From: Candidatus Competibacter denitrificans Run_A_D11
Lineage (GTDB): Bacteria; Pseudomonadota; Gammaproteobacteria; Competibacterales; Competibacteraceae
Direction: 5' to 3'
Assembly (NCBI RefSeq): GCF_001051235.1
Contig: NZ_CBTJ020000025.1
Location: 1 to 64,000, forward strand
DNA length: 64,000 bases
The stretch's first letter is position 1. The number at the start of each line of letters is the position of its first letter. Under the pieces are notes generated by a model. It saw only the letters and a program-made list of their open reading frames with translations. It was not told the DNA's origin and did not search any database. A program made the translations under genes and the position numbers. Shown here piece by piece: positions 9,867 to 18,511 of the stretch.

Positions 9867-11789
9867 TCAGGACGCCTTGCGCACCCGCAAGTACCAGTCG
9901 GACAGCAATCGCACCTGCTTGGGGGTGTACCCCTTGGCGACCATTCGATCCACGAACTGGGCGTGTTTTTTCTGCTCCTCGGCGCTGGCTTTGGCGTTGA
10001 AACTGATCACCGGCAGCAGATCCTCGGTGGTCGAGAACATTTTCTTCTCAATCACCGCCCGCAGCTTCTCATAACTGGTCCAGGCCGGATTGCGCCCCGC
10101 ATTGTTGGCCCGCGCCCGCAATACGAAGTTGACGATTTCGTTACGGAAATCTTTCGGGTTGCTGATGCCGGCTGGTTTCTCGATTTTTTCCAATTCGGTA
10201 TTGAGCGACCCTCGATCAAACGACTCGCCGGTGTCGGGATCGCGATATTCCTGATCCTGAATCCAGAAATCGGCGTAAGTGACGTAGCGGTCGAAGATGT
10301 TCTGGCCATACTCCGAATAGGATTCCAGATAGGCTTGCTGCAATTCCTTGCCGATAAATTCGGCATAGCGCGGCGCGAGAAAGCCCTTGAGATGGGACAG
10401 ATATTTTTCCTCCACCTCGTTACTGAACTGCTCGCGCTCGATTTGCCGCTCCAGCACGTACAACAGATGCACCGGATTGGCCGCTACTTCCGCATGATCG
10501 AAGTTGAACACCTGCGACAAAATCTTGAAGGCGAAGCGGGTGGAAATGCCGGTCATTCCCTCATCGACCCCGGCATAATCCCGATACTCCTGCATCGACT
10601 TGGCCTTGGGATCGGTGTCTTTCAGGTTCTCGCCATCGTAAATCCGCATCTTGGAAAACAGGTTGGAGTTTTCCGGTTCCTTGATCCGGGTTAATACCGA
10701 AAATTGTGCCATCATCTCCAACGTACCGGGCGCGCAAGGGGCGGCGGACAGCGAACTGTGGGTCAGCAGCTTGCGGTAAATCTTCACCTCATCGGATACC
10801 CGCAGGCAGTAAGGCACCTTGACGATGTAAACCCGGTCGAGAAACGCCTCGTTGTTTTTGTTGTTCTTGAAGGATTGCCATTCCGATTCGTTGGAATGCG
10901 CCAAAATGATGCCTTCAAACGGAATCGCCGACAGCCCTTCGGTGCTGTTGTAGTTGCCTTCCTGAGTCGCGGTCAGCAAGGGATGCAGCACCTTAATCGG
11001 TGCTTTGAACATTTCGACGAATTCCATCAGGCCACGATTGGCACGGCACAAGGCACCGGAAAAACTGTAGGCGTCGGGGTCGTTTTGGGCGAAATGCTCC
11101 AGCTTGCGGATATCCACCTTGCCGACCAGCGAGGAGATGTCCTGGTTGTTCTCATCGCCGGGTTCGGTCTTGGCGACGGCGATTTGATGCAGGATCGACG
11201 GCCGCAGCTTCACCACCCGGAATTTGGTGATGTCGCCGTTGTACTCACGCAGACGCTTGGCCGCCCACGGCGACATGATATGTTGCAGATAACGGCGTGG
11301 GATGCCGTAATCGTCTTCCAAAATCTGGCCATCTTCTTCGGGATTGAACAGCCCCAGCGGCGATTCAAACACCGGCGAGCCTTCGATGGCGTAGAACGGC
11401 ACTTTTTCCATCAACTGCTTGAGCCGTTCCGCCAGTGACGATTTTCCGCCGCCCACCGGACCCAGCAAATAGAGAATTTGTTTCTTTTCTTCCAGCCCCT
11501 GCGCGGCATGTTTGAGATAGGAAACGATCTGCTCGATGGCTTCCTCCATCCCATAAAATTCCTGAAAGGCGGGATAAATTTTAAGAATTTTATTTTGGAA
11601 GATGCGCGATAAGCGGGAATCGTTACGGGTATCGACCATTTCCGGCTCGCCGATGGCCATCAGCAACCGTTCAGCAGCGCTGGCGTAGGCGCTGGCGTCC
11701 CGCTTGCAGAGATCCAAATACTCCTGGAGCGTGAGGTTTTCTTCGCGGCTTTGTTCGTAGCGCGAGAGATAGCGGTTGAAAAGGGTCAT
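9867..11789 (-). CDS. yeaG: PrkA family serine protein kinase (YeaG)
   Basis: 640-residue PrkA/YeaG protein: an AAA+-like N-terminal module with the P-loop LLGPVGGGKSSLAERL at about 109-124, followed by the PrkA C-terminal domain. E. coli YeaG and Bacillus PrkA are linked to starvation and stress adaptation; kinase activity is reported for the family, but targets are poorly known. The ATG has GAGG eight bases upstream. It is the first gene of the operon with yeaH and spoVR. The 595 bp upstream carry an FNR-type palindrome at 11979-11992, about 190 bp from the start, which could influence this operon; no clear sigma-54 -24/-12 site was seen. Confidence 0.96.
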   Translation of the reverse strand: MTLFNRYLSRYEQSREENLTLQEYLDLCKRDASAYASAAERLLMAIGEPEMVDTRNDSRLSRIFQNKILKIYPAFQEFYGMEEAIEQIVSYLKHAAQGLEEKKQILYLLGPVGGGKSSLAERLKQLMEKVPFYAIEGSPVFESPLGLFNPEEDGQILEDDYGIPRRYLQHIMSPWAAKRLREYNGDITKFRVVKLRPSILHQIAVAKTEPGDENNQDISSLVGKVDIRKLEHFAQNDPDAYSFSGALCRANRGLMEFVEMFKAPIKVLHPLLTATQEGNYNSTEGLSAIPFEGIILAHSNESEWQSFKNNKNNEAFLDRVYIVKVPYCLRVSDEVKIYRKLLTHSSLSAAPCAPGTLEMMAQFSVLTRIKEPENSNLFSKMRIYDGENLKDTDPKAKSMQEYRDYAGVDEGMTGISTRFAFKILSQVFNFDHAEVAANPVHLLYVLERQIEREQFSNEVEEKYLSHLKGFLAPRYAEFIGKELQQAYLESYSEYGQNIFDRYVTYADFWIQDQEYRDPDTGESFDRGSLNTELEKIEKPAGISNPKDFRNEIVNFVLRARANNAGRNPAWTSYEKLRAVIEKKMFSTTEDLLPVISFNAKASAEEQKKHAQFVDRMVAKGYTPKQVRLLSDWYLRVRKAS

Positions 11790-12384
11790 CGGGTATACCT
11801 CGCTGTAATCGGAGAAGTGCGACGGCTTCCAGTTTTAGTATTCAAGATCAGCGTGTTGTGAATCACTATGGGGCTATCGATCAGGAATTTTCATGCAATT
11901 AATATGCTAGGATTCAATCGGCGGCTACTTGCGTATGATCTGGCCGTTGGGTCAAGTGGATTCACAATTTCTTTGTTTTTGATAAAAATCAACCAATCAA
12001 TAAGTTATTTATAGATTTAGCACTGAATAGCCTATGAACAGCTTGTTAGACCTATACTCGTCCGCTAAATTTTGTGGGCTGAGAAAACACGCTTCAAAAT
12101 ACCTTTCAGGGGCTGCTGCTGCGCACTTTTGAGGTTCGCGCAAGCAAAACGGGCATGTCGGCGCCACCATCCTGCCGCGCAATTTAGCGAATCTCTGGAA
12201 ACGTAGTGCTCGTTCAGGCATAGATGGCCAGAATCCTGCCTTGATCATGGAGAGTCTACGCGGGCTTGGACCAGATCCGCCAAGCGTGGTTTCGAGATCC
12301 TTTAGCAGGTTGGTGGGATCTCTGCCATGACTTTACTGTGCAGCGAACCCGGCACCGAATCGAAAACGTGAACAGGCAATTGCA
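11790..12384. other. 595-bp gene-poor divergent region
   Basis: No convincing gene lies between prkA and the AI-2E family gene. It is AT-rich on the prkA side (11870-12030) and carries one perfect TTGAT-N4-ATCAA palindrome. Short open frames on the minus strand (12009-12248 and 12256-12561) lack a recognisable product and a good ribosome site. The size leaves room for long leaders or a small RNA on the plus strand, but no intrinsic terminator was found that would define one. Confidence 0.5.
11979..11992. promoter_or_regulatory. FNR/Anr-type box
   Basis: TTGATAAAAATCAA matches the FNR/Anr consensus TTGAT-N4-ATCAA at every fixed position and is palindromic, so orientation is not given. On the plus strand an AT-rich, -10-like TATAGAT begins at 12010, giving a centre-to-start distance near 38-41, about that of class II FNR activation. 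On the minus strand no well-placed -10 was found, although prkA is the nearest gene. The match is seen directly; the regulatory role is inferred. Confidence 0.55.
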
Positions 12385-13446
12385 TTGAAGATTATTAGCG
12401 AGTGGTTTCAACGGCTTTTTAACGATCCGCAAGCGGTCATCTTGATCGTGGTGCTCACCTTCGGCGCCAGCGTCATTTTGTTGATGGGGCGAGATCTGGC
12501 ACCGTTGCTCGCCGGCCTTGTCATTGCCTATCTCTTGGAAGGTGTAGTCCAACTCCTGCAAAGATCTCTACATTTGCCTCGGCTGGTGGGCACTGTCTTA
12601 GTCTTTGTGCTGTTTCTCGCGTTCGTGCTGTTGCTGTTATTTGGCCTCTTGCCGCTCGCTTCGCGACAGTTCACCCAACTCATACAACAGCTACCGAACA
12701 TGATCGTCAAAGGGCAAAATTTGTTGCTCAGTTTGCCGGCTTTGTATCCAGAGGTTATTTCAGAAGCCCAGGTTTTAGGTGTGATCAATGCGGTAAAAAC
12801 TGAAATTGCCACTTGGGGCCAGAATGTGGTGAGCTGGTCGTTAGCGGCCGGTATGGGCGTAATCGCTATTACCATCTATCTGGTCCTCGTGCCTTTGTTG
12901 GTGTTTTTCTTTTTAAAAGATAAGGAGTTGATTCTGCAATGGGTCCACAGTTTTCTTCCCAATGACCACACGTTGGCGCAGCAAGTCTGGCGGGAAGTGG
13001 ATCATCAAATGGGCAATTACGTGCGCGGCAAATGCGTGGAAATCTTAGTGGTCTGGGTGGCCACCTATGTGGCTTTCGCCTATATGGGCCTTCAGTATGC
13101 AATGTTATTGGCTTTAATGGTCGGTTTGTCGGTGATTGTGCCCTATATTGGGGCAGTGGTGGTGACGGTGCCGGTAGCGCTAGTCGCTTTTTTCCAGTGG
13201 GGCTGGAGTTCGGAGTTTTTATGGTTACTCGGTGTTTATCTGATTGTTCAAGGACTTGACGGTAATATCTTAGTGCCACTGCTTTTTTCTGAGGTAGTCA
13301 ACCTGCACCCAATCGCGATTATCGCCGCAGTATTGGTATTCGGTGGTTTTTGGGGCTTTTGGGGTATCTTTTTTGCGATTCCCTTAGCAACGGTGGTGCA
13401 GTCTATTTTAAAAGCTTGGCCAAGGCCCTTACCGTTAATGGAATGA
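12385..13446 (+). CDS. AI-2E family transporter (PerM/YdiK-like)
   Basis: 353-residue polytopic membrane protein of the AI-2 exporter-like family. It has paired N-terminal helices, a large soluble segment (about 110-200) and a C-terminal cluster of four to five helices with the conserved GLSVIVPYIGAVV and the ending GFWGIFFAIPLATVV. Members have been tied to AI-2 export or Na+(Li+)/H+ exchange, and the substrate cannot be decided here. The frame opens with TTG (MKIISEWFQRLF), giving normal family length; the ribosome site is poor, and the next in-frame ATG would remove the first helix. It stands alone, 171 bp before the yqjD-like operon. Confidence 0.87.
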   Translation: MKIISEWFQRLFNDPQAVILIVVLTFGASVILLMGRDLAPLLAGLVIAYLLEGVVQLLQRSLHLPRLVGTVLVFVLFLAFVLLLLFGLLPLASRQFTQLIQQLPNMIVKGQNLLLSLPALYPEVISEAQVLGVINAVKTEIATWGQNVVSWSLAAGMGVIAITIYLVLVPLLVFFFLKDKELILQWVHSFLPNDHTLAQQVWREVDHQMGNYVRGKCVEILVVWVATYVAFAYMGLQYAMLLALMVGLSVIVPYIGAVVVTVPVALVAFFQWGWSSEFLWLLGVYLIVQGLDGNILVPLLFSEVVNLHPIAIIAAVLVFGGFWGFWGIFFAIPLATVVQSILKAWPRPLPLME

Positions 13447-13617
13447 TGCGAGTTAAAGAGTGTCTAAAATCTTAGGATTTTAAGCATCAAAATGCTCTCA
13501 TGATAGTCACATCGATAAGGAACTTTCTGATGGTTATAGTGCCTCAATGGGGCTTATCGCTTCATTGAAATCATGATTAGCCCTATTTTCGCAACTTAAT
13601 TGTTAATGGAGAGTGTT

Positions 13618-14139
13618 ATGGAATTAACGGGCAAATTAAATACGGTCACTGAGACGGTTGATCGGGTGGCGGTCGGTGCCCATGAGGTTGTCGATAGAGC
13701 GACCGGTGCTGCCGCTTCGGTGGCGGAAAGGGCAGCCGGGGTGGCGGCTGATGTTTCAGAAAAAGCGTCTGATGTAGCTGTCGGCATGAGCAACAAAGCC
13801 GCAAGCGCGCATTACGCGGTTGATAGAGCTGCCGACGCGACTCATTTAGCTGCTGAAAAGGCGGTGGGCATGGCTGCACAAGTTTCGGAAAAAGCATCGG
13901 ATATGGCCGCTAGAGTGAGCGAAAAAGCCTCAAATGTGGCGGCCCACGTCGCGGAAAAAGCATCGGGTATGGCGGCCCAAGTCGCTGAAACCGTCGATGA
14001 AAAGAAGAAGGAGCTAAAAGATGTTCAGGAAGATTTGTTGGAAACGGTGCGGCTGTATGTCCAGCAAAGTCCGGTTAAGGCGTTAGCCATTGCTGCGGTC
14101 GGCGGTTTCTTGCTGAGCCGTGTTCTGAGAGGCCGCTAA
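13618..14139 (+). CDS. YqjD/DUF883-like membrane-anchored protein with LEA-like repeats
   Basis: 173 residues. A long amphipathic helical region (about 8-135) is built of 11-residue units such as VSEKASDMAAR (89-99), repeated almost exactly at 100-110 and 111-121 and recognisable at 35-56 and 78-88. This period is typical of LEA_4/apolipoprotein-like helices. The C-terminus (YVQQSPVKALAIAAVGGFLL, then RVLRGR) is the membrane anchor seen in YqjD/ElaB/DUF883 proteins, which bind stationary-phase ribosomes in E. coli. GGAG lies 6 bases before the chosen ATG; an earlier in-frame ATG at 13606 has no ribosome site. The following genes are YqjE- and YqjK-like, which supports the assignment. Confidence 0.82.
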   Translation: MELTGKLNTVTETVDRVAVGAHEVVDRATGAAASVAERAAGVAADVSEKASDVAVGMSNKAASAHYAVDRAADATHLAAEKAVGMAAQVSEKASDMAARVSEKASNVAAHVAEKASGMAAQVAETVDEKKKELKDVQEDLLETVRLYVQQSPVKALAIAAVGGFLLSRVLRGR

Positions 14140-14169
14140 TTCTCAACTATTGTGAGGCGATCTTACGCC

Positions 14170-14595
14170 GTGAATGAAACTGCCGGATCTCGTGCTGTTT
14201 TCAACACCCCAGAGCTTGACTCTGGGGTGATGGGAGAGGTGCAAGGGCTACTTTCCGAGTTCAGCGGGTTGGTGCAGGATCAGGTAAAACTTGCCGCGTT
14301 AGAAACCAAGCAAGCCGGTGCCACATTAATAACGCTGGCGGCTTTAGGTGTCGGCGCGGCTATTTTACTGTTTAGCGCTTGGTTGGGACTTATGGGAGTA
14401 GCGGTTCTTTTTGTGGTCGAACGCGGGATGATGATGGGCAGTACCGCTTTGGCGCTCGCGGTCGGATTTAACGTGCTCCTGGCCTTTCTGCTGATCTTCA
14501 TCGCTTATCGCCGCAGTAGCCGTATCACTTTTCCTGCCACCAGTCGTAGCCTTAAGGCGCTGTTATCCAAGGAATCTTATGAGGGCCTATCTTAA
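14170..14595 (+). CDS. Phage-holin-family/YqjE-like membrane protein
   Basis: Small protein with two central transmembrane helices (ALGVGAAILLFSAWLGLMGVA and ALALAVGFNVLLAFLLIFIAY) flanked by an N-terminal amphipathic part, the layout of YqjE (holin superfamily III, DUF1469). Function is unknown. The start is uncertain: GTG at 14170 lies 12 bases after GAGG, while GTG at 14152 would add six residues without a ribosome site. The stop overlaps the next gene by one base (TAATG), so this is an operon with the yqjD-like gene before and the yqjK-like gene after. Confidence 0.8.
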   Translation: MNETAGSRAVFNTPELDSGVMGEVQGLLSEFSGLVQDQVKLAALETKQAGATLITLAALGVGAAILLFSAWLGLMGVAVLFVVERGMMMGSTALALAVGFNVLLAFLLIFIAYRRSSRITFPATSRSLKALLSKESYEGLS

Positions 14596-15026
14596 TGGCA
14601 GGTACTGATCTTCAGGGGAAGGCACAAGGCTCTCTAGCCGACCAGATTGCGGAGATCGAACGGCGGCTTCAGAATCGCCAGCGATTGATCGGGTTACGCC
14701 GGAGCCTTTTGAACCAGCATATCCGTCAAAAAATCGCTTCCCCGGTCACGCTCTTGGTGGCGGGCAGTGTGGGCTTTGTCATCGGTGATCTGACGCGAGG
14801 AGAAAGGAAGAAAGGGTCTCTTGGCGAAGAAGTGCCCAGGACATCGCCCCTTATGGAAGTGATTGATAACGTAGTAGGGTGGGTACGGCCCATTTTTCTA
14901 GCCGAGATGGGAAAGATCATGCAGTCTTTTTCCTCGGTGGTGTCAAACGAACTTTCCGAGCAGATCTATCGGCTTAGTGAAAAAGCTTTTACCGAAAAGG
15001 CTGATAACACCTCCGAACCGACGTGA
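14595..15026 (+). CDS. YqjK-like hypothetical membrane protein
   Basis: 143 residues with no firm family match. An N-terminal charged coiled-coil stretch (IAEIERRLQNRQRLIGLRRS, about 13-32) precedes one hydrophobic segment (SPVTLLVAGSVGFVIGDLTR, about 49-68). A polar tail follows. This layout and its third place after yqjD- and yqjE-like genes resemble E. coli YqjK, but sequence similarity is weak by eye. The gene overlaps its predecessor by one base, and its stop codon abuts the cardiolipin synthase stop codon on the other strand with no gap. Confidence 0.75.
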   Translation: MAGTDLQGKAQGSLADQIAEIERRLQNRQRLIGLRRSLLNQHIRQKIASPVTLLVAGSVGFVIGDLTRGERKKGSLGEEVPRTSPLMEVIDNVVGWVRPIFLAEMGKIMQSFSSVVSNELSEQIYRLSEKAFTEKADNTSEPT

Positions 15027-16472
15027 TTAAAGAAGCGGCGACAACAAACGAGCCGTCGCTTCAAACAGCCGTTGGCCGAAAGTGGCTCGCCGGCCCGGTT
15101 TAACGTAAGGTCGGGCCAGTTTTAGATCGGCCTGGAAAGTCTCAATAAGCTGAGCGGCGATCTGCTCGTTATAGATCGTGGCCATAATCTCGAAATTGAG
15201 GGATAGGCTGCGGTTGTCGAAATTGGCGCTGCCGACGGCGGCGATCTTTTTATCGACCACTAACACCTTAGCGTGCAGCATCGGTGGGCCATATTCGTCG
15301 ATCTTGATCCCTGAGCTAACCAACTCATCGTAATAACTGCGTGCAGCGGCGGTGACTAAGCGCGAATCGCTTTTGTGAGGGACGAGAAGCCGTACCTCCA
15401 CTCCCCGCAACGCCGCTGTGATCAGAGCGGCCGTTAACGCCTCAGTTGGGACGAAATAGGGCGTGGTCAACAGGATCTGGTGTTGGGCACCGGCGATCAT
15501 CGCAAAAAAGCACTTACTGATGGCGTGGCGAGTGTTGTCAGGTCCCGATTCGAGCAATTGCAACCAAAATCTGCTCTGGGATTCTTCAGAAAATGGTGGG
15601 AAGAACGCCAGCTCGAATGGTGCCTGATCGGTTGCGAAGTACCAATCTTCCAGAAAGATAAATTGCAGACGGTGTACCGGTTCCCCATCAATGCGCAGGT
15701 GTGTGTCGCGCCAAGCGTTCTCGGAACTGCTGAAGCTGCTGTGGTTGTCGCAGACGTTGATGCCACCGATGAAACCGATTTGGCCGTCCAACACCACGAT
15801 CTTGCGATGCGTGCGAAAATTAAGCTGTGTGGGCCGCAGTCGGGCCACGCTGATCGGGTTAAACCAGGCAGTCGCTGCACCGGCGTCTTCGAGCGGTTTT
15901 AGAAACCGGCGGTTGACGCGGTTAGAGCCGATGGCATCCAGCAGCAACCGGACCTGCACGCCAGCACGAGCTTTTTCGATCAGCAAATCGCGCAGCCGAG
16001 TGCCGATGCCGTCCGGTTGCCAGATGTAATATTCCAGATGAATGTGATGAGTAGCCGCTGCGATGGCCTCTTCAATCGCCTGAAAACACGCATCGCCGGT
16101 TTCCAGCAAATGGATATCGAGAGCCGCCGCCGGAACCCCTTGCCCGGAACGCTTGAGCAACAGGGCCAACTGCTGTTCCAAAGCGGTGTCGGGGAAGCCG
16201 GGTGGGGTCTGTTCATCTTGACGCAAACGATGGGAAGCGGATTGGACTAAGCGATTGCGAGCACGGTCGTAGCGCAACCGTCGCCGCCGCAAGCGTCGCG
16301 GCCCAAGCAGCAGATAAACGGCAGCGCCGATGTAAGGCAAGAACAGCAACGCCAGTAACCAGGCCAACGTGGCCGCTGGCGAGCGGCGCTCTAAAATCAG
16401 AGCGGTTGCGGCCAAAACCAACCACACCAGCCACGCCAGCCACAAGAAAGTCAGTAAATGCTCGGAGGACAT
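15027..16472 (-). CDS. cls: Cardiolipin synthase (phospholipase D family)
   Basis: Joins phosphatidyl groups to make cardiolipin in the inner membrane. The 481-residue protein starts with two transmembrane helices (LTFLWLAWLVWLVLAATALIL and TLAWLLALLFLPYIGAAVYLLLG). It then has two phospholipase D HKD motifs: HRKIVVLD near residue 217 and HAKVLVVD near 395, each followed by the usual G-(G/S)-x-N. The arrangement is that of the ClsA class. It is transcribed in the same direction as the PhoH gene, three bases downstream of it, so the two may share a transcript. Confidence 0.93.
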   Translation of the reverse strand: MSSEHLLTFLWLAWLVWLVLAATALILERRSPAATLAWLLALLFLPYIGAAVYLLLGPRRLRRRRLRYDRARNRLVQSASHRLRQDEQTPPGFPDTALEQQLALLLKRSGQGVPAAALDIHLLETGDACFQAIEEAIAAATHHIHLEYYIWQPDGIGTRLRDLLIEKARAGVQVRLLLDAIGSNRVNRRFLKPLEDAGAATAWFNPISVARLRPTQLNFRTHRKIVVLDGQIGFIGGINVCDNHSSFSSSENAWRDTHLRIDGEPVHRLQFIFLEDWYFATDQAPFELAFFPPFSEESQSRFWLQLLESGPDNTRHAISKCFFAMIAGAQHQILLTTPYFVPTEALTAALITAALRGVEVRLLVPHKSDSRLVTAAARSYYDELVSSGIKIDEYGPPMLHAKVLVVDKKIAAVGSANFDNRSLSLNFEIMATIYNEQIAAQLIETFQADLKLARPYVKPGRRATFGQRLFEATARLLSPLL

Positions 16473-16475
16473 GGT

Positions 16476-17906
16476 TTAGAGGCGCTCCGATGCAAACTCC
16501 GCCAAACGTGAGCGTTCGCCGCGCCGCAAGGTCACATGACCGCCATGTTGCCAGGCTTTAAAGCGGTCAACCACATAAGTCAAACCGGAGGTTGTTTCCG
16601 ATAAGTAGGGCGTATCGATTTGCGCGATGTTGCCAAGGCAGATCACCTTGGTACCGGGGCCGGCACGGGTGATGAGGGTTTTCATCTGCTTCGGTGTGAG
16701 ATTCTGCGCTTCGTCGATGATCAGGTATTTATTCTGAAAGGTACGACCACGCATAAAGTTCAATGAGCGAATCTTGATTTTACTGCTGAGCAAATCTGCG
16801 GTGGCGGCGCGGCCCCATTCGCCCCCTTCCTGGGGTGCGAGCACCTCCAGATTATCCATGAGCGCGCCCATCCAGGGCGTCATTTTCTCCTCTTCGGTAC
16901 CCGGCAGAAAGCCGATATCTTCACCGACCGGTACGGTAATCCGCGTCATGATGATTTCTCGATAGCGTTTGCTATCTAGGGTTTGCGCCAACCCCGCAGC
17001 CAGTGCCAGCAAGGTCTTACCGGTGCCAGCGGCGCCAAGCAGAGACACGAAATCGATTTCGGGGTCCAACAACAAGTTAAGGGCGAAATTTTGCTCACGG
17101 TTACGGGCTACGATACCCCAGACCGAATGATTAGGAGCCGTGTAATCTTTAAGAATTTCGATCACCGCCTCCTCGCCGTTGATCTGGCGAACGATAAAGT
17201 CGGTCGGTGGGTCGATTTGGAATAAACCTTGATTCGGGTGCCAGTGAGTCACGTCGGGGCCGCGTACCCGATAATAGGTATGGCCGCTGTCTTGCCACGA
17301 ATCCAGCTCTTTGCCATGGGTTTCCCAGAAATCAACCGGCAAATCCCAGGTACCGCTGTAAAGCAAGTTAACGTCATCCAGCGTTTGATCGCTGTAGTAG
17401 TCCTCGGCGTGCAGGCCGAGGATGGCCGCCTTGATCCGCAGGTTAATATCTTTGGAAACCAGGGTGACCCGACCGTCGGGATAGTCCTGTTGCAGGCTGA
17501 GCGCCATGCCCAGAATATCGTGATCCGGGGTATTGCCGGGTAGCGGTTGGAGTGAGGGGTTAGGTCGAAGTGGCCGTGTTTGGAAAAACAGCCGACCGCT
17601 GGATGGCTTGCCTTGCTGACCTGGCAAGCCAGGCAGTTGCAAACCTAAATCAATCGCGTCTTTGCTGGCCCCAGCGATCAATTCATCAAGAAACCGACTG
17701 ACTTGGCGGACATTGCGGGCGACCTCGGAAACCCCTTTTTTGGCATGATCGAGTTCTTCCAGCACCATCATCGGCAAATGAATATCGTGTTCCTGGAAGC
17801 GAAACAGAGCGCTCGGATCGTGCATCAGGACGTTGGTATCGAGCACAAACCTACGGGGATTGCGCAGAGCGGGCGAAATCTGGAATTTGGCGGCAGTGGT
17901 CGTCAT
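16476..17906 (-). CDS. PhoH family ATPase with N-terminal PIN domain
   Basis: 476 residues: a PIN ribonuclease-like domain at the N-terminus (RRFVLDTNVLMHDPSALF, Asp23 as first acidic site) joined to a PhoH-type P-loop ATPase (Walker A LLGAAGTGKTLLALAAGL near 285-302, Walker B YLIIDEAQNL near 392). PIN-PhoH proteins are proposed RNA helicase/nucleases. The ATG at 17904-17906 gives the usual family N-terminus. The frame stays open 66 codons further into the bcp region, but that part has no family resemblance. It lies 122 bp downstream of bcp on the same strand. Confidence 0.93.
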   Translation of the reverse strand: MTTTAAKFQISPALRNPRRFVLDTNVLMHDPSALFRFQEHDIHLPMMVLEELDHAKKGVSEVARNVRQVSRFLDELIAGASKDAIDLGLQLPGLPGQQGKPSSGRLFFQTRPLRPNPSLQPLPGNTPDHDILGMALSLQQDYPDGRVTLVSKDINLRIKAAILGLHAEDYYSDQTLDDVNLLYSGTWDLPVDFWETHGKELDSWQDSGHTYYRVRGPDVTHWHPNQGLFQIDPPTDFIVRQINGEEAVIEILKDYTAPNHSVWGIVARNREQNFALNLLLDPEIDFVSLLGAAGTGKTLLALAAGLAQTLDSKRYREIIMTRITVPVGEDIGFLPGTEEEKMTPWMGALMDNLEVLAPQEGGEWGRAATADLLSSKIKIRSLNFMRGRTFQNKYLIIDEAQNLTPKQMKTLITRAGPGTKVICLGNIAQIDTPYLSETTSGLTYVVDRFKAWQHGGHVTLRRGERSRLAEFASERL

Positions 17907-18028
17907 GAGCGGGTCTGGCCGGTGGTTCGGCGGAAGGTTGAGGGTAGGAAAATTTGACGAAGCGGGGCTACGGCGAGTCGTTGCAGCGCCGGCCGGGGTG
18001 TTAAGCCGTGTGTTCGGGTCAATGCGAC

Positions 18029-18505
18029 TCAAGCGGCGGCTGGCGGGGTGGTCAGCGCGGCCAGAACGGCGGCTGCATGGCCATCCACCTTGACCTTGCG
18101 CCATTCTCGGCGCAGCACACCATCGGCATCAATCAGGAAGGTGCTGCGTTCGACCCCAAGCGCTTCCTTGCCGTAATGCTTTTTTAGTTTGATGACGTCG
18201 AAGAGTCGGCATAGCGCTTCATGCGCGTCCGTGATCAGATGAAACGGTAAAGCGTGTTTAGTGCGGAACAGGTCGTGGCTACGCAGGCTATCGCGCGATA
18301 CGCCCAACACGATAGCGTTGGCTGCGACGAACTGTTCATGCAAATCGCGGAATTGTTGACCTTCAGCCGTGCAGCCTGGTGTGTTGTCGCGCGGATAGAA
18401 GTAGAGCACGACCGGATGGCCACGCAACGCGGACAATCGCACGGTTTGGCCGCCGGTCGCCGGTGCGCTGAAATCAGGAACAGCCTGTCCTATCTCGACG
18501 CCCAT
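18029..18505 (-). CDS. bcp: Thioredoxin-dependent peroxiredoxin, BCP/PrxQ type
   Basis: 158-residue peroxiredoxin that reduces hydrogen peroxide and organic hydroperoxides. The peroxidatic Cys45 lies in NTPGCTAEG. The second Cys five residues later, found in E. coli Bcp, is absent (a Gln is there). The only other Cys is in ALCRLFDV, so it works either as a 1-Cys enzyme or with an atypical resolving Cys. It sits 6 bp after gcvR, and the gcvR-bcp pair divergent from dapA matches the enterobacterial order. Confidence 0.94.
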   Translation of the reverse strand: MGVEIGQAVPDFSAPATGGQTVRLSALRGHPVVLYFYPRDNTPGCTAEGQQFRDLHEQFVAANAIVLGVSRDSLRSHDLFRTKHALPFHLITDAHEALCRLFDVIKLKKHYGKEALGVERSTFLIDADGVLRREWRKVKVDGHAAAVLAALTTPPAAA

Positions 18506-18511
18506 CTCGAT

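Noticed and set aside
9963..11438. Two open frames of about 243 codons antisense to prkA
   Set aside because: Both mirror conserved PrkA coding sequence and show no recognisable protein features.
11790..11990. Sigma-54 promoter for prkA
   Set aside because: The best candidate, TGGAAGCCGTCGCA on the minus strand, has 8 instead of 10 bases between GG and GC.
12009..12248. 79-codon minus-strand frame with CPFC
   Set aside because: A single CxxC is not enough; there is no ribosome site or family look, and the frame lies in a region with otherwise random open frames.
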